Assembly: GCA_036825435.1 (NCBI GenBank) | Contig: DAISYG010000001.1 | Location: 4,487 to 68,486, forward strand | Length of the DNA: 64,000 bases | DNA from: UBA931 sp036825435 | Lineage (GTDB): Bacteria > Pseudomonadota > Gammaproteobacteria > Burkholderiales > Casimicrobiaceae | Reading direction: 5' to 3' | Part shown: positions 7,685 through 15,210 of the stretch, piece after piece | Position numbering within the stretch: the stretch's first letter is position 1 | Layout of the letters: each line of letters starts with the position of its first letter | Position numbers and translations under genes: made by a program | The notes under the pieces: generated by a model | What the model was told of the DNA's origin: nothing | Database searches by the model: none | What the model saw: the letters and a program-made list of their open reading frames with translations, nothing else

Positions 7685-8982
7685 TCGTTTAACGCGCGTA
7701 AACCACCACCGTCGAAAATCGCCATTTGTCCGTTGCGCAGCAAACCTTCACGCGGATCAAAGCGAATATGGCCGCTGGCGCCTTGAATATCCAGCGATAG
7801 CGGTGCGCCCCCGAGAAATGATGTTGCCACTTGAAATGCGTCGAACCCAAGCGCATACAAGCGCGCCGTTGCCGGAGAATCGGGCGCCGTTCCAAGTGCA
7901 TGAAAACGTACATCACCACGATTGACCAGCCAGGGAATTTCGACAACGCGCAGACGATCAAATGGAAAGCCTTCGAACTGCGATGCGCGCTGATAAATAT
8001 GTCCACTGGCGTAAGTCGGCCACGCTTTGGTTTGCGCATACGCCAACGCAGCATCGTTACCCTCGACAGCGAGAATCACAGCCGACGGTGCCAACGTGCC
8101 GAGTTTCGTGCGCAAGTCCGCGAGCTCATCCGCTTGATAAAGAATGCGCTGCGGCGGCGCTTCACCGATTTTCAACCATTCGTCCATGAATGCATCGCTA
8201 AATCGCTTCATCAACGGCGTCTCACTGCTCAACAACGCCACGTTCGTCGTTTTGCCGCTCAACAGGAGCTCTCGCGCTAATAAGCGCGCATCGCTTTCGA
8301 CGGTCAACGTCAGCGGAAAGATTTTATCCGGCATCGGCGTGTCATCATCTTCCAACTGCGTCAACGCAATCGTCCACACATCCGGCGGCATATGCACCAA
8401 CATGCGCAAATCGTCGCGCACCAGCGGTCCGACGATCACCCGTGCACCTGCTTCCTGCGCTTCCTGAAACGCATACAGCGCCCGCCCCGCCTCGTGCTCA
8501 ATCACCAGGCAACTGTCCTCGGCTTGCGCCGTCTTCGCCGCCGCCATGAACCCTGCACGCAACGCCTGCGCCGCCGCACGATAAGCCTCGGTTTTTTGCG
8601 GAAGAATCAACGCAATGGCCGGCGTGCGTGAAATCGAGAATGTTGATGATGAGGGTGACGCGTACTGCGGCGCAACCGGTGACAAGCGTATTTCCTGCAT
8701 CGGTATCGTTTGCGGCGGCAAAGGTTGCGCCGTTTCTTCCGCGGCAGGTGCCTGCGGTGCTACCGCGCCCGAAGTATGTGGTGCGGCAGACACTGGCGGC
8801 GCGCTCGGCGATGCACGAATAACCGGCGCGGGTGCTGCTGGCGCGATCATTGCGCCTGTTTCTTGCGTCGATCCTTGCGCCAATGCGGCAAATGTTGCGA
8901 AAGCGCTGACAACCGCTACAATGACGAACAACGGCCACGCGCGTTGCGACCTTCTCGCGTAGGATTTCGTATATTCAACCAT
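7681..8982 (-). CDS. lpoA: LpoA-like penicillin-binding protein activator
   Basis: LppC/LpoA family protein of 433 residues with a periplasmic-binding-protein-like fold, expected to stimulate PBP1A. Features: basic N-terminus, a hydrophobic signal/anchor (residues about 17-35) ending ALAQ, a Pro/Ala-rich linker (about 45-110), then the domain beginning ALILPQKTEAYRAAAQALR with VIVGPLVRDDLRML and AVILAVEGNDAALAY. E. coli LpoA is a lipoprotein, but this signal region contains no cysteine, so the protein is either secreted or held by its N-terminal helix. The start ATG is only 14 bp from the divergent rsmI start, so each promoter must lie inside the other gene. Confidence 0.88.
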   Translation of the reverse strand: MVEYTKSYARRSQRAWPLFVIVAVVSAFATFAALAQGSTQETGAMIAPAAPAPVIRASPSAPPVSAAPHTSGAVAPQAPAAEETAQPLPPQTIPMQEIRLSPVAPQYASPSSSTFSISRTPAIALILPQKTEAYRAAAQALRAGFMAAAKTAQAEDSCLVIEHEAGRALYAFQEAQEAGARVIVGPLVRDDLRMLVHMPPDVWTIALTQLEDDDTPMPDKIFPLTLTVESDARLLARELLLSGKTTNVALLSSETPLMKRFSDAFMDEWLKIGEAPPQRILYQADELADLRTKLGTLAPSAVILAVEGNDAALAYAQTKAWPTYASGHIYQRASQFEGFPFDRLRVVEIPWLVNRGDVRFHALGTAPDSPATARLYALGFDAFQVATSFLGGAPLSLDIQGASGHIRFDPREGLLRNGQMAIFDGGGLRALNE

Positions 8983-8996
8983 ATCGCCCCTCGTTC

Positions 8997-9899
8997 ATGA
9001 CTTCGTCTCCATCAGCCAGCCCTGCCTTAACTTCCGGCGCGTTTCACGCTCAACCGGGGATATTATATGTGCTTGCTACACCACTCGGTAATTTGCGTGA
9101 CATTACCCTGCGCGCGCTCGATATTCTCGCATCTGTCGATCTCGTACTCGCCGAAGACACCCGCGTCACCAGTAAACTACTCAATCATTATGGCATCCGC
9201 GCTCGTACCCGTGCGCTGCATCAGCACAACGAACGTCAGCAAATCGATTTCGTGCTGGATTGTTTACGCAACCAACAAAGTCTGGCGCTGGTCAGCGACG
9301 CCGGCACCCCTGCCATCAGCGACCCCGGCGCGAAATTGGTCGCTGCCGTGCGCGAAGCGCAATTCCCCGTCGTGCCGATCCCCGGCGTATCAGCGCTGAC
9401 CGCCGCCATTTCTGCCGCCGGTCTTGATGCCGAGCATTTTTATTTTGCTGGCTTTCTGCCTACGCAGAGAAAAGCGCGCAATGGCCAACTAGAAAAACTG
9501 CGAGCGATCCCTGCTGCGATTATTTTCTACGAAGCACCGCATCGCGTGCGCGATACGCTACAAACGCTTGCGCAATATTTCGATCCCGAGCGTCCGCTCA
9601 TCATTGCCCGCGAATTGACCAAAACGTTTGAAACCATCACGCGTTTAATACTTGCCAATGCCGAAACATGGCTCGACGCACATCCCGAAACCGAACGCGG
9701 CGAAATCGTTTTAATTATTGATGCGCCTAAAGAAGAAAAACAAAAAGACGCACTACTGGACGACAACACCCGCCGCTGGCTTGCTGCACTCTGCGAGGAA
9801 TTTCCTCCTGCCCGCGCTGTGCGCATCGTAGCAGCTGTGACAGGTATTGATCGCAGGACTCTTTATGAAGAGGCAATACAAAAAGGTGTCTCGGACTGA
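8997..9899 (+). CDS. rsmI: 16S rRNA (cytidine(1402)-2'-O)-methyltransferase
   Basis: RsmI methylates the 2'-hydroxyl of C1402 in the ribosomal P site using SAM. The 300 residues show the tetrapyrrole-methylase fold: LYVLATPLGNLRDITLRAL, LVLAEDTRVTSKLLNHY, LVSDAGTPAISDPG, PIPGVSALTAAI, and FYEAPHRVRDTL. The first 18 residues are a non-conserved Ser/Ala-rich extension, so a start slightly downstream is possible, but no other ATG fits. Divergent from lpoA as in E. coli. The stop is 10 bp from the convergent tfpZ stop. Confidence 0.96.
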   Translation: MTSSPSASPALTSGAFHAQPGILYVLATPLGNLRDITLRALDILASVDLVLAEDTRVTSKLLNHYGIRARTRALHQHNERQQIDFVLDCLRNQQSLALVSDAGTPAISDPGAKLVAAVREAQFPVVPIPGVSALTAAISAAGLDAEHFYFAGFLPTQRKARNGQLEKLRAIPAAIIFYEAPHRVRDTLQTLAQYFDPERPLIIARELTKTFETITRLILANAETWLDAHPETERGEIVLIIDAPKEEKQKDALLDDNTRRWLAALCEEFPPARAVRIVAAVTGIDRRTLYEEAIQKGVSD

Positions 9900-9909
9900 A
9901 CAACCCTCT

Positions 9910-10734
9910 TTAAGACTGTTTCTGCGGCCAGATCGTTATTTCAAAAGGATTGATATCAATATAATCAATATATGTCATACTATTTTTATTCATCAGCAAA
10001 ATAGCACTCCGCTCACGACCCATCGCTGGCAAGGCAATAATGTCATCTCTATTTTCATACATAGACAAAGATTCTTTTATTTTTTTTCCCTTTACGAAAT
10101 CGAGCAGCATCTGTAACGACAAAGCTCTTTCTCGAATATCCTTTTTGCCATCAAACAATGGAGCATAATAAACAGGCATAATTGATATATCTACGCCAGC
10201 AAAAATGGCATTAAATAGCACTGTTTGAGATTCATCGCCATCCTTTGGAGGATTTGCCCAAACCCAATTCAATTGTCTCCATCCGTCAGGGGAAAACCCT
10301 TTATCTGATGTTAAATATTCTTTCGGTAAATCCTTCGGGAATTGAGAAGCTTGAACTAACTCAAACCGATCGACTGCAAAAACCATATACAGAGGGCGCC
10401 CCTGCCATAAGCTATTCACACCCCAAATTAGAGCCGATACTTGAAAAAAAACAACAATCAATAAATCTCTAACGAGCTCCATTCGGCTCTTTTCAGGATT
10501 TGCAATAATCAACGTAATGAATGGACCGATAAAAACATCAACGCAAATTAACAATAATAAAATTCTATCCGCACCGCTCAAATACCATGCAGGTGATGCA
10601 TACCAACGCATCCAGAAAACCAAGCCAATGCAAGCTATAATGCTGGCGCTTACGGCAAAGTGTGCCCCAGCCAAATGCATTCTGAAGAAAAAACTTTTCA
10701 TTGATAGAGACATACGTTTGATATTGTACTTCAT
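9910..10734 (-). CDS. tfpZ: TfpX/TfpZ family type IV pilin accessory protein
   Basis: Inner-membrane accessory protein of the TfpX/TfpZ family, which in Pseudomonas is encoded beside certain pilins and helps their assembly. Visible: three hydrophobic segments in the first half (HFAVSASIIACIGLVFW; ILLLLICVDVFIGPFITLII; LLIVVFFQVSALIWGV), then a soluble C-terminal domain with QGRPLYMVFAVDRFEL, which is characteristic of the family. It lies immediately downstream of pilA beyond a terminator. The start is uncertain: ATG at 10734, 10713 or 10701 are all in frame with no strong ribosome-binding site. The earliest in-frame ATG (10755) lies in the terminator stem and is unlikely. Confidence 0.82.
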   Translation of the reverse strand: MKYNIKRMSLSMKSFFFRMHLAGAHFAVSASIIACIGLVFWMRWYASPAWYLSGADRILLLLICVDVFIGPFITLIIANPEKSRMELVRDLLIVVFFQVSALIWGVNSLWQGRPLYMVFAVDRFELVQASQFPKDLPKEYLTSDKGFSPDGWRQLNWVWANPPKDGDESQTVLFNAIFAGVDISIMPVYYAPLFDGKKDIRERALSLQMLLDFVKGKKIKESLSMYENRDDIIALPAMGRERSAILLMNKNSMTYIDYIDINPFEITIWPQKQS

Positions 10735-10768
10735 AGAAAAAAGAACCGCGCACAAAGCGCGGCTCTTT
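10735..10768 (-). terminator. Intrinsic terminator after pilA
   Basis: On the minus strand a stem AGAGCCGCGC / GCGCGGTTCT with a TTTGT loop is followed by TTTTTTC. It lies 30 bp after the pilA stop and before tfpZ, so it would make most pilA message monocistronic while letting some read-through into the accessory gene. Confidence 0.8.
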
Positions 10769-10798
10769 TCCTATTAATAATACTCTTTGTGCTTATTA

Positions 10799-11293
10799 TT
10801 AACGGCAGTTCGATGGGGCAAAGCGTGCCAGCAACGTACCTGCAGTTCCGCCAGGAGCAACCATCGTGTGACCTGCGGCAGCACAATCCCACTCTAAAGC
10901 AGCGTTCAGCGGAGTATAACCACCACCCGTTGAGTTAGGAAGCGCCGTAGCCGTACCACCAGGGCGACCGAACGGTGTAATCGTCAGCGTAGGAGAACCA
11001 ATATCAATCACCGCTGTATATTCAATCTCAATTTCTCCATTAGTATTACTGATGGTAATGTTATTTACGATCGGTGTAGCATCAAAGTTCCACCCCATAT
11101 CATATTCCATTGAGTTAGAATGATTTTCGTTAATGGTTGTTTTCGCCGCAGAAGCGATTGACAAACCTTCGGAAACTTTTGCGCGTTTCGTATAATCCTG
11201 ATATGCAGGAAGCGCAACAGCTGCCAAGATACCAATAATCGCCACGACGATCATCAGTTCGATCAATGTAAAACCTTTTTGTACTGATTTCAT
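10799..11293 (-). CDS. pilA: Type IV major pilin (PilA-like)
   Basis: Type IVa pilin precursor of 164 residues. A six-residue-plus-Gly leader MKSVQKG precedes the prepilin peptidase site and FTLIELMIVVAIIGILAAVA, with Glu5 of the mature protein. The C-terminal disulfide-loop cysteines (EWDCAAAGH and APSNCR) enclose the usual receptor-binding loop. The ATG at 11293 follows AAAGGAAATATC, a good ribosome-binding site; a longer in-frame start at 11308 is not needed. Upstream is a sigma-54-type promoter, downstream a terminator and the TfpZ accessory gene. Pilus machinery is represented by pilM at the window's left edge. Confidence 0.96.
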   Translation of the reverse strand: MKSVQKGFTLIELMIVVAIIGILAAVALPAYQDYTKRAKVSEGLSIASAAKTTINENHSNSMEYDMGWNFDATPIVNNITISNTNGEIEIEYTAVIDIGSPTLTITPFGRPGGTATALPNSTGGGYTPLNAALEWDCAAAGHTMVAPGGTAGTLLARFAPSNCR

Positions 11294-11357
11294 GATATTT
11301 CCTTTCAAAGAGAGACTTTCAAAAAAACTCGCCTTGTTTTAAGGCTTGCTCTCTATT

Positions 11358-11376
11358 GAGCAGGGAGCGTGCCAAA
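11358..11376 (-). promoter_or_regulatory. Sigma-54 (RpoN) promoter of pilA
   Basis: Minus strand reads TTTGGCACGCTCCCTGCTC. The GG and GC dinucleotides are exactly 10 bp apart, matching the -24/-12 consensus TGGCACG-N4-TTGC with one mismatch. Transcription would begin near 11348, about 55 nt before the pilA ATG. Pilin genes in Pseudomonas are RpoN/PilR-dependent, which fits. PilR sites were not identified. Confidence 0.75.
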
Positions 11377-11531
11377 GTAGATTTTTTTTACATTTTACAC
11401 TTTATGTTATTGATTTTAATAAAAATTTATTTTATTCAGGATGATCGCCAAGAAGAACATGTCGCCTTTTTTCACGACCTTCCAGCGTTTTTGCTGACCG
11501 TTTTTTGTCGCATTTTCCTTTCAAAGACATG

Positions 11532-11556
11532 AAAAAACCGCGCTATAGCGCGGTTT
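11532..11556 (-). terminator. Intrinsic terminator after the 42-codon gene
   Basis: Minus strand: AAACCGCGCTATAGCGCGGTTT, a perfect self-complementary 22-mer, followed by TTTTC. It lies about 30 bp after the stop of the small gene at 11589-11717 and insulates it from the pilA promoter. Confidence 0.8.
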
Positions 11557-11588
11557 GGAGCGTCTCTTTGAAAAAATAATGAAACACT

Positions 11589-11717
11589 TTATGCTTTTTT
11601 CACTTTTTCCAGCATCTTGAAAACGCTTCTGGGCGCGCCGACAAACATGCGTTTGAAGGATTTGCCCAAGCAACGGCGCTCAATGGTATTGCGGCGGACT
11701 CGGGTACGTTCAGCCAT
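11589..11717 (-). CDS. Small basic protein, 42 residues, unknown function
   Basis: A short minus-strand gene: ATG at 11717, TAA at 11589-11591, product begins MAERTRVRRNTIERRC and ends FKMLEKVKKA. About one third of the residues are Arg or Lys. It is preceded by a very good ribosome-binding site (AAGGAAAGGAAAAAC before the ATG) and followed closely by an intrinsic terminator, so it looks like a complete monocistronic gene. No membrane segment or known motif is visible, and I do not recognise the family. A basic nucleic-acid- or ribosome-associated role is conceivable but is only inference from charge. Confidence 0.7.
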   Translation of the reverse strand: MAERTRVRRNTIERRCLGKSFKRMFVGAPRSVFKMLEKVKKA

Positions 11718-12046
11718 GATGTTTTTCCTTTCCTTAATAACATATCAAAAAAACCAGCTCAATTCGTTTGTGCTTCATTTGACTGCTGTATTTTCACATA
11801 ATTCGCATGAAGCCGAAACTCAAAAAATTTGTCTGCATAAGGTGACGATTTTCGTCACCAGTAGCAATTTTTCGTTCATCGTTGCGGCGCGTCACCTTTT
11901 AAGGAAGCGCTGATTCATGTCGCGAGCGCGAGCAGGACAAGGCGCGCATTTTCCAAAAAGCCCGACGAAAAAGCGGAGTTTACACGAAAGTAAATGAGCA
12001 TTTTGAGAAGGATTCCAACGCTGTATTGCTTGTGCACAGCAATTAA
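11718..12046. other. Intergenic stretch between the small gene and metK
   Basis: The left half (11718-11898) is AT-rich and should hold the promoter of the small minus-strand gene; I see no convincing boxes. The right half is copy A of the interspersed repeat described separately. Confidence 0.7.
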
Positions 12047-12061
12047 TCAGCGGTTCCTTAA
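11900..12061 (+). repeat. Interspersed 150-bp repeat, copy A (MITE-like)
   Basis: About 160 bp bounded by near-identical inverted termini: TTAAGGAAGCGCTGATTCAT on the left and, read inward on the other strand, TTAAGGAACCGCTGATTAAT on the right. The core contains GTAAATGAGCATTTTGAG and TTCCAACGCTGTATTGCTTG, shared with the other copies. The right terminus encodes the last residues (RNR) and the TGA stop of metK. No coding capacity. Confidence 0.85.
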
Positions 12062-13222
12062 GCCAGCGGCTTCGCGAAGCGCTTGCGCTTTGTCAGTCGC
12101 TTCCCAAGTGAATTCCGGCTCGTCGCGTCCAAAGTGTCCGTATGCCGCCGTTTTTTCATAAATTGGGCGCAATAGATCAAGCTCTTTGATGATTCCTTTG
12201 GGACGTAAATCGAAGTGATTATTTACTAACTCAGCGATCTTGACATCGTCGATCACGCCCGTTCCTTCGGTGTAAATCGTCACGTTGATCGGTCGCGCAA
12301 CACCAATCGCATAGGAAATCTGCACTTGGCACTGCCGCGCCAAGCCCGCCGCAACAACGTTTTTGGCAACGTAGCGCGCCGCGTAAGTTGCCGAACGGTC
12401 AACTTTGGAGGGATCCTTGCCGGAAAAAGCACCGCCACCATGCGGCGCAGCGCCGCCGTAGGTATCAACAATGATTTTCCGCCCTGTCACCCCAGCATCG
12501 CCGTGCGGTCCGCCAATTTCAAAACGTCCGGTCGGGTTGACGAGAAAACGCGCATCCTGAAGCATGTCTTTCGGCAGTACCGGCAGGATGATTTCTTCGA
12601 TGACCGATTCCGCCAATTCCTTTTGCTTGTCGTTCATGCTTGGATGATGTTGTGTCGAAAGCACGATCGTGTCAATCGCTATCGGTCGCCCGTTTTCGTA
12701 GCGCACGGTGACTTGCGATTTGGCATCCGGGCGCAACCACGGCAAACGTCCGTCGCGGCGCAATTCCGCCTGTCGCTGCACGAGACGATGTGCGTAATAA
12801 ATCGGAAACGGCATCAATGCTGGCGTTTCGTCGCACGCATAGCCAAACATCAACCCCTGATCGCCCGCACCTTGGTCCAACGCTTCGTCAGACGCATGGT
12901 CAACGCCCTGCGCGATGTCAGGAGACTGTTTGCCGTAGCACACCATCACCGCGCAGCCGTCGGCATCAAAACACAGCGCAGAATCGTTGTAGCCGATGCT
13001 GCGGATTGTCGAACGGGCAACGTTGGCGTAATCAACATGCGCGTGTGTCGTGATTTCGCCCGCCATCACCACCAACCCCGTCGCCACCATCGTTTCGGCG
13101 GCAACACGCGCATTTGGATCTTGCGCGAGGATAGCGTCGAGCACCGCATCAGAAATGCGGTCCGCGACTTTGTCCGGGTGCCCTTCGGAAACCGATTCCG
13201 AAGTAAAAAGAAAATCGTTCAT
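12047..13222 (-). CDS. metK: S-adenosylmethionine synthetase
   Basis: Makes SAM from methionine and ATP. The 391 residues show FTSESVSEGHPDKVADRISD at the N-terminus, GAGDQGLMFGYACDETP, the GGGAFSGKDPSKVDRSA signature, and FTWEATDKAQALREAAGL at the C-terminus. The final LRNR and stop come from the terminal inverted repeat of copy A, so the native 3' end was apparently replaced. ATG at 13222 starts the conserved sequence directly. A promoter with a leader hairpin lies upstream. Part of the methyl cycle with ahcY and metF at 28-31 kb. Confidence 0.97.
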   Translation of the reverse strand: MNDFLFTSESVSEGHPDKVADRISDAVLDAILAQDPNARVAAETMVATGLVVMAGEITTHAHVDYANVARSTIRSIGYNDSALCFDADGCAVMVCYGKQSPDIAQGVDHASDEALDQGAGDQGLMFGYACDETPALMPFPIYYAHRLVQRQAELRRDGRLPWLRPDAKSQVTVRYENGRPIAIDTIVLSTQHHPSMNDKQKELAESVIEEIILPVLPKDMLQDARFLVNPTGRFEIGGPHGDAGVTGRKIIVDTYGGAAPHGGGAFSGKDPSKVDRSATYAARYVAKNVVAAGLARQCQVQISYAIGVARPINVTIYTEGTGVIDDVKIAELVNNHFDLRPKGIIKELDLLRPIYEKTAAYGHFGRDEPEFTWEATDKAQALREAAGLRNR

Positions 13223-13258
13223 GAAACTCTCGTTGGCGCAGAAGCGCGCAAAACACTG

Positions 13259-13329
13259 TAGAATCCCCGAAACGCCAAGCGCTTCGGGACGAAAGACGTG
13301 ATTCTAGCAAATCGCGCCGCGCTTACCAA
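13259..13329 (-). promoter_or_regulatory. metK promoter and leader hairpin
   Basis: Minus strand: TTGGTA (13324-13329) and TAGAAT (13301-13306) are 17 bp apart, a fair sigma-70 promoter. The transcript would open with the inverted repeat CCCGAA...TTCGGG (13266-13288), itself nested inside TAGAATC/GATTCTA arms (13259-13306). The nested symmetry could be an operator or a leader structure. No known SAM riboswitch class is recognised. Confidence 0.45.
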
Positions 13330-13365
13330 TGTTTTCGATGCGTCTGCGCTGCTTATCAATTCATC

Positions 13366-14406
13366 ATGCTTAATAAAACACAACCATTCATCCCGTCGCT
13401 TGCCGATCAAGCGCACGTCGAAGCGGTCAACGACGACACAATCCGACGCGCTGCTGGTTTGTTGAAAGCGGGCGAACTGGTCGCGTTCCCGACCGAAACC
13501 GTTTACGGCCTCGGTGCCGATGCGGAGAACGTCGCTGCCGTCGCGCAGATTTATGCCACAAAAGGCCGCCCCGACAATCACCCACTGATCGTCCACCTAG
13601 CCGAACCTGATGATGTGTATTTCTGGACGAGCGGGGTATCGGAAAAGGCGCAACGACTCTTGCACCGTTTTGCACCCGGACCGCTGACGCTGATTTTACC
13701 GCGCGCGGCACACATCAACACTGCCGTCACCGGCGGACAGGACACCATCGGCTTGCGCATCCCCGCGCATCCCGTCGCGCAACAACTGCTGCGCGCGTTC
13801 AAAGAGCAACAGAATGGGCGCGGCATCGCCGCACCTTCCGCTAATCGTTTTGGCCATGTTTCGCCGACTACGGCTCAGCATGTCGCCGACGATTTCGGCG
13901 GTCGCGTTGCAATGATTCTGGATGGAGGTGAAACCAACTACGGTATTGAAAGCATCGTCATTGCATTGAATGCCGAGCATCCCGTGCTCCTGCGGCCGGG
14001 GTCGATTCCGTTGCCCGAACTGGAAGAAACGTTGGGTGAAAAGCTATTGCTGCCAACGCAGGCGCCGCGCGATACACTGCCGCGCGCTTCAGGGACGCTG
14101 CCATCACATTACGCACCGTACACGCCTGCTCATCTCGTGAGCAGCCAGAATTTGATTCAGGAATACAATACGCTGCAAGCCAAAGGAAAGCGCGTTGCCA
14201 TTCTCACGCACGGCACAACGTTGTCGTGTCCCGATTCCGCGAAAATCATATTACCAGCCGACGCGACGGCTTACGCACATGGTTTATATGCTGCATTGCG
14301 AGCGCTTGATCGAATCGGCGCGGATATCATCCTGATCGAAGCCGTGCCCGATGACGAAGCATGGCGAGCGGTTCGTGATCGTTTGAAGCGCGCCGCGACA
14401 CAATAG
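13366..14406 (+). CDS. tsaC: L-threonylcarbamoyladenylate synthase (Sua5/YwlC type)
   Basis: Makes threonylcarbamoyl-AMP for the universal t6A37 tRNA modification. The long Sua5 form of 346 residues: a YrdC domain (residues about 20-205) with VAFPTETVYGLGADA, the ATP-binding KGRPDNHPLIVHL and APSANRFGHVSPTTA, then a linker and a C-terminal Sua5 domain from about residue 240 (LPSHYAPYTPAHL). ATG at 13366 lies about 140 bp from the divergent metK start. Convergent with rppH. Confidence 0.95.
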   Translation: MLNKTQPFIPSLADQAHVEAVNDDTIRRAAGLLKAGELVAFPTETVYGLGADAENVAAVAQIYATKGRPDNHPLIVHLAEPDDVYFWTSGVSEKAQRLLHRFAPGPLTLILPRAAHINTAVTGGQDTIGLRIPAHPVAQQLLRAFKEQQNGRGIAAPSANRFGHVSPTTAQHVADDFGGRVAMILDGGETNYGIESIVIALNAEHPVLLRPGSIPLPELEETLGEKLLLPTQAPRDTLPRASGTLPSHYAPYTPAHLVSSQNLIQEYNTLQAKGKRVAILTHGTTLSCPDSAKIILPADATAYAHGLYAALRALDRIGADIILIEAVPDDEAWRAVRDRLKRAATQ

Positions 14407-14416
14407 CTTCTGTCAA

Positions 14417-15031
14417 TCAAACGTGATACGGTGCAGTTTCGGCAATCTGTGCTGACTCTTCTTTTGCAGGCACAGTATGAGGAGCATCGTGCTCATGCGT
14501 TAAAGCTTCCGTTTCTTCCTGTTTTTTATGCTGCTCTACGTTTTGCTTTTTCGCGTTTGAACGATACAAATAGCGCGCCAGCTCTTTGAGCGCACTTTTG
14601 TACACATCGCGTTTGAACTCGATTACCGCATCCAATGGCACGTGATAACCGTGCCAGCGCCAAGCGTCGAACTCGGGCTTTTCCGTAGTGCGCAGATTGA
14701 TATCCGAATCGCGCCCAACAAAGCGCAACAAATACCAGATTTGCTTTTGTCCGCGATAACTGCCGCGCCACTCACGACGCACCCAATTTCTGGGCACGTA
14801 ATAACGCAGCCAGTCGCGCGTTCTTCCTAAAATTTGTACGTGTTCGGGAGACAGCCCAACCTCTTCCCAAAGCTCCCGGTACATCGCCTGTTCTGGCGAT
14901 TCGTTAGGGTCGATTCCACCCTGCGGAAATTGCCATGAATGTTCGCGAATACGCTTTGCCCAAAAAACCTGATTCTTTGCATTGGCGATTACGATGGCGA
15001 TGCTTGGGCGAAAACCTTCTCGATCCAGCAT
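14417..15031 (-). CDS. rppH: RNA pyrophosphohydrolase (Nudix)
   Basis: Removes pyrophosphate from 5'-triphosphate mRNA ends to start RNase E decay. The 204-residue protein starts MLDREGFRPSIAIVI; the Nudix box reads GGIDPNESPEQAMYRELWEEVG, and WYLLRF and REWRGSYRGQKQIWY are RppH-like. The Nudix domain ends near residue 160; the remaining 45 residues form a charged low-complexity tail (AKKQNVEQHKKQEETEALTH...), which is variable in the family. The ATG at 15031 follows AGGTGCAAG. Longer in-frame starts upstream lack conservation. Confidence 0.94.
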   Translation of the reverse strand: MLDREGFRPSIAIVIANAKNQVFWAKRIREHSWQFPQGGIDPNESPEQAMYRELWEEVGLSPEHVQILGRTRDWLRYYVPRNWVRREWRGSYRGQKQIWYLLRFVGRDSDINLRTTEKPEFDAWRWHGYHVPLDAVIEFKRDVYKSALKELARYLYRSNAKKQNVEQHKKQEETEALTHEHDAPHTVPAKEESAQIAETAPYHV

Positions 15032-15143
15032 CTTGCACCTGTAAATTATTGAGTTACGCACATTGTTCCATAGTTTGCTTTTATTGCCTAGATGCTCATG
15101 GACTCGGGACGTAACGGTTTCGGTGCGCACCATACCGCACAGA

Positions 15144-15171
15144 TAAAAAAACGGCGTCTTTCGACGCCGTT
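15144..15171 (-). terminator. Intrinsic terminator after the octaheme reductase gene
   Basis: Minus strand: ACGGCGTC-GAAA-GACGCCGT (15151-15170) followed by TTTTTTT (about 15144-15150). It lies 40 bp after the stop at 15211, closing a monocistronic unit. Confidence 0.85.
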
Positions 15172-15210
15172 GTGAATCACACAGTTTTAACTACACACTA
15201 CAAAGGAACT

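Noticed and set aside
11900..12061. CRISPR-like repeat array
   Set aside because: Copies are far apart, about 150 bp long, with inverted termini; there are no spacers and no cas genes.
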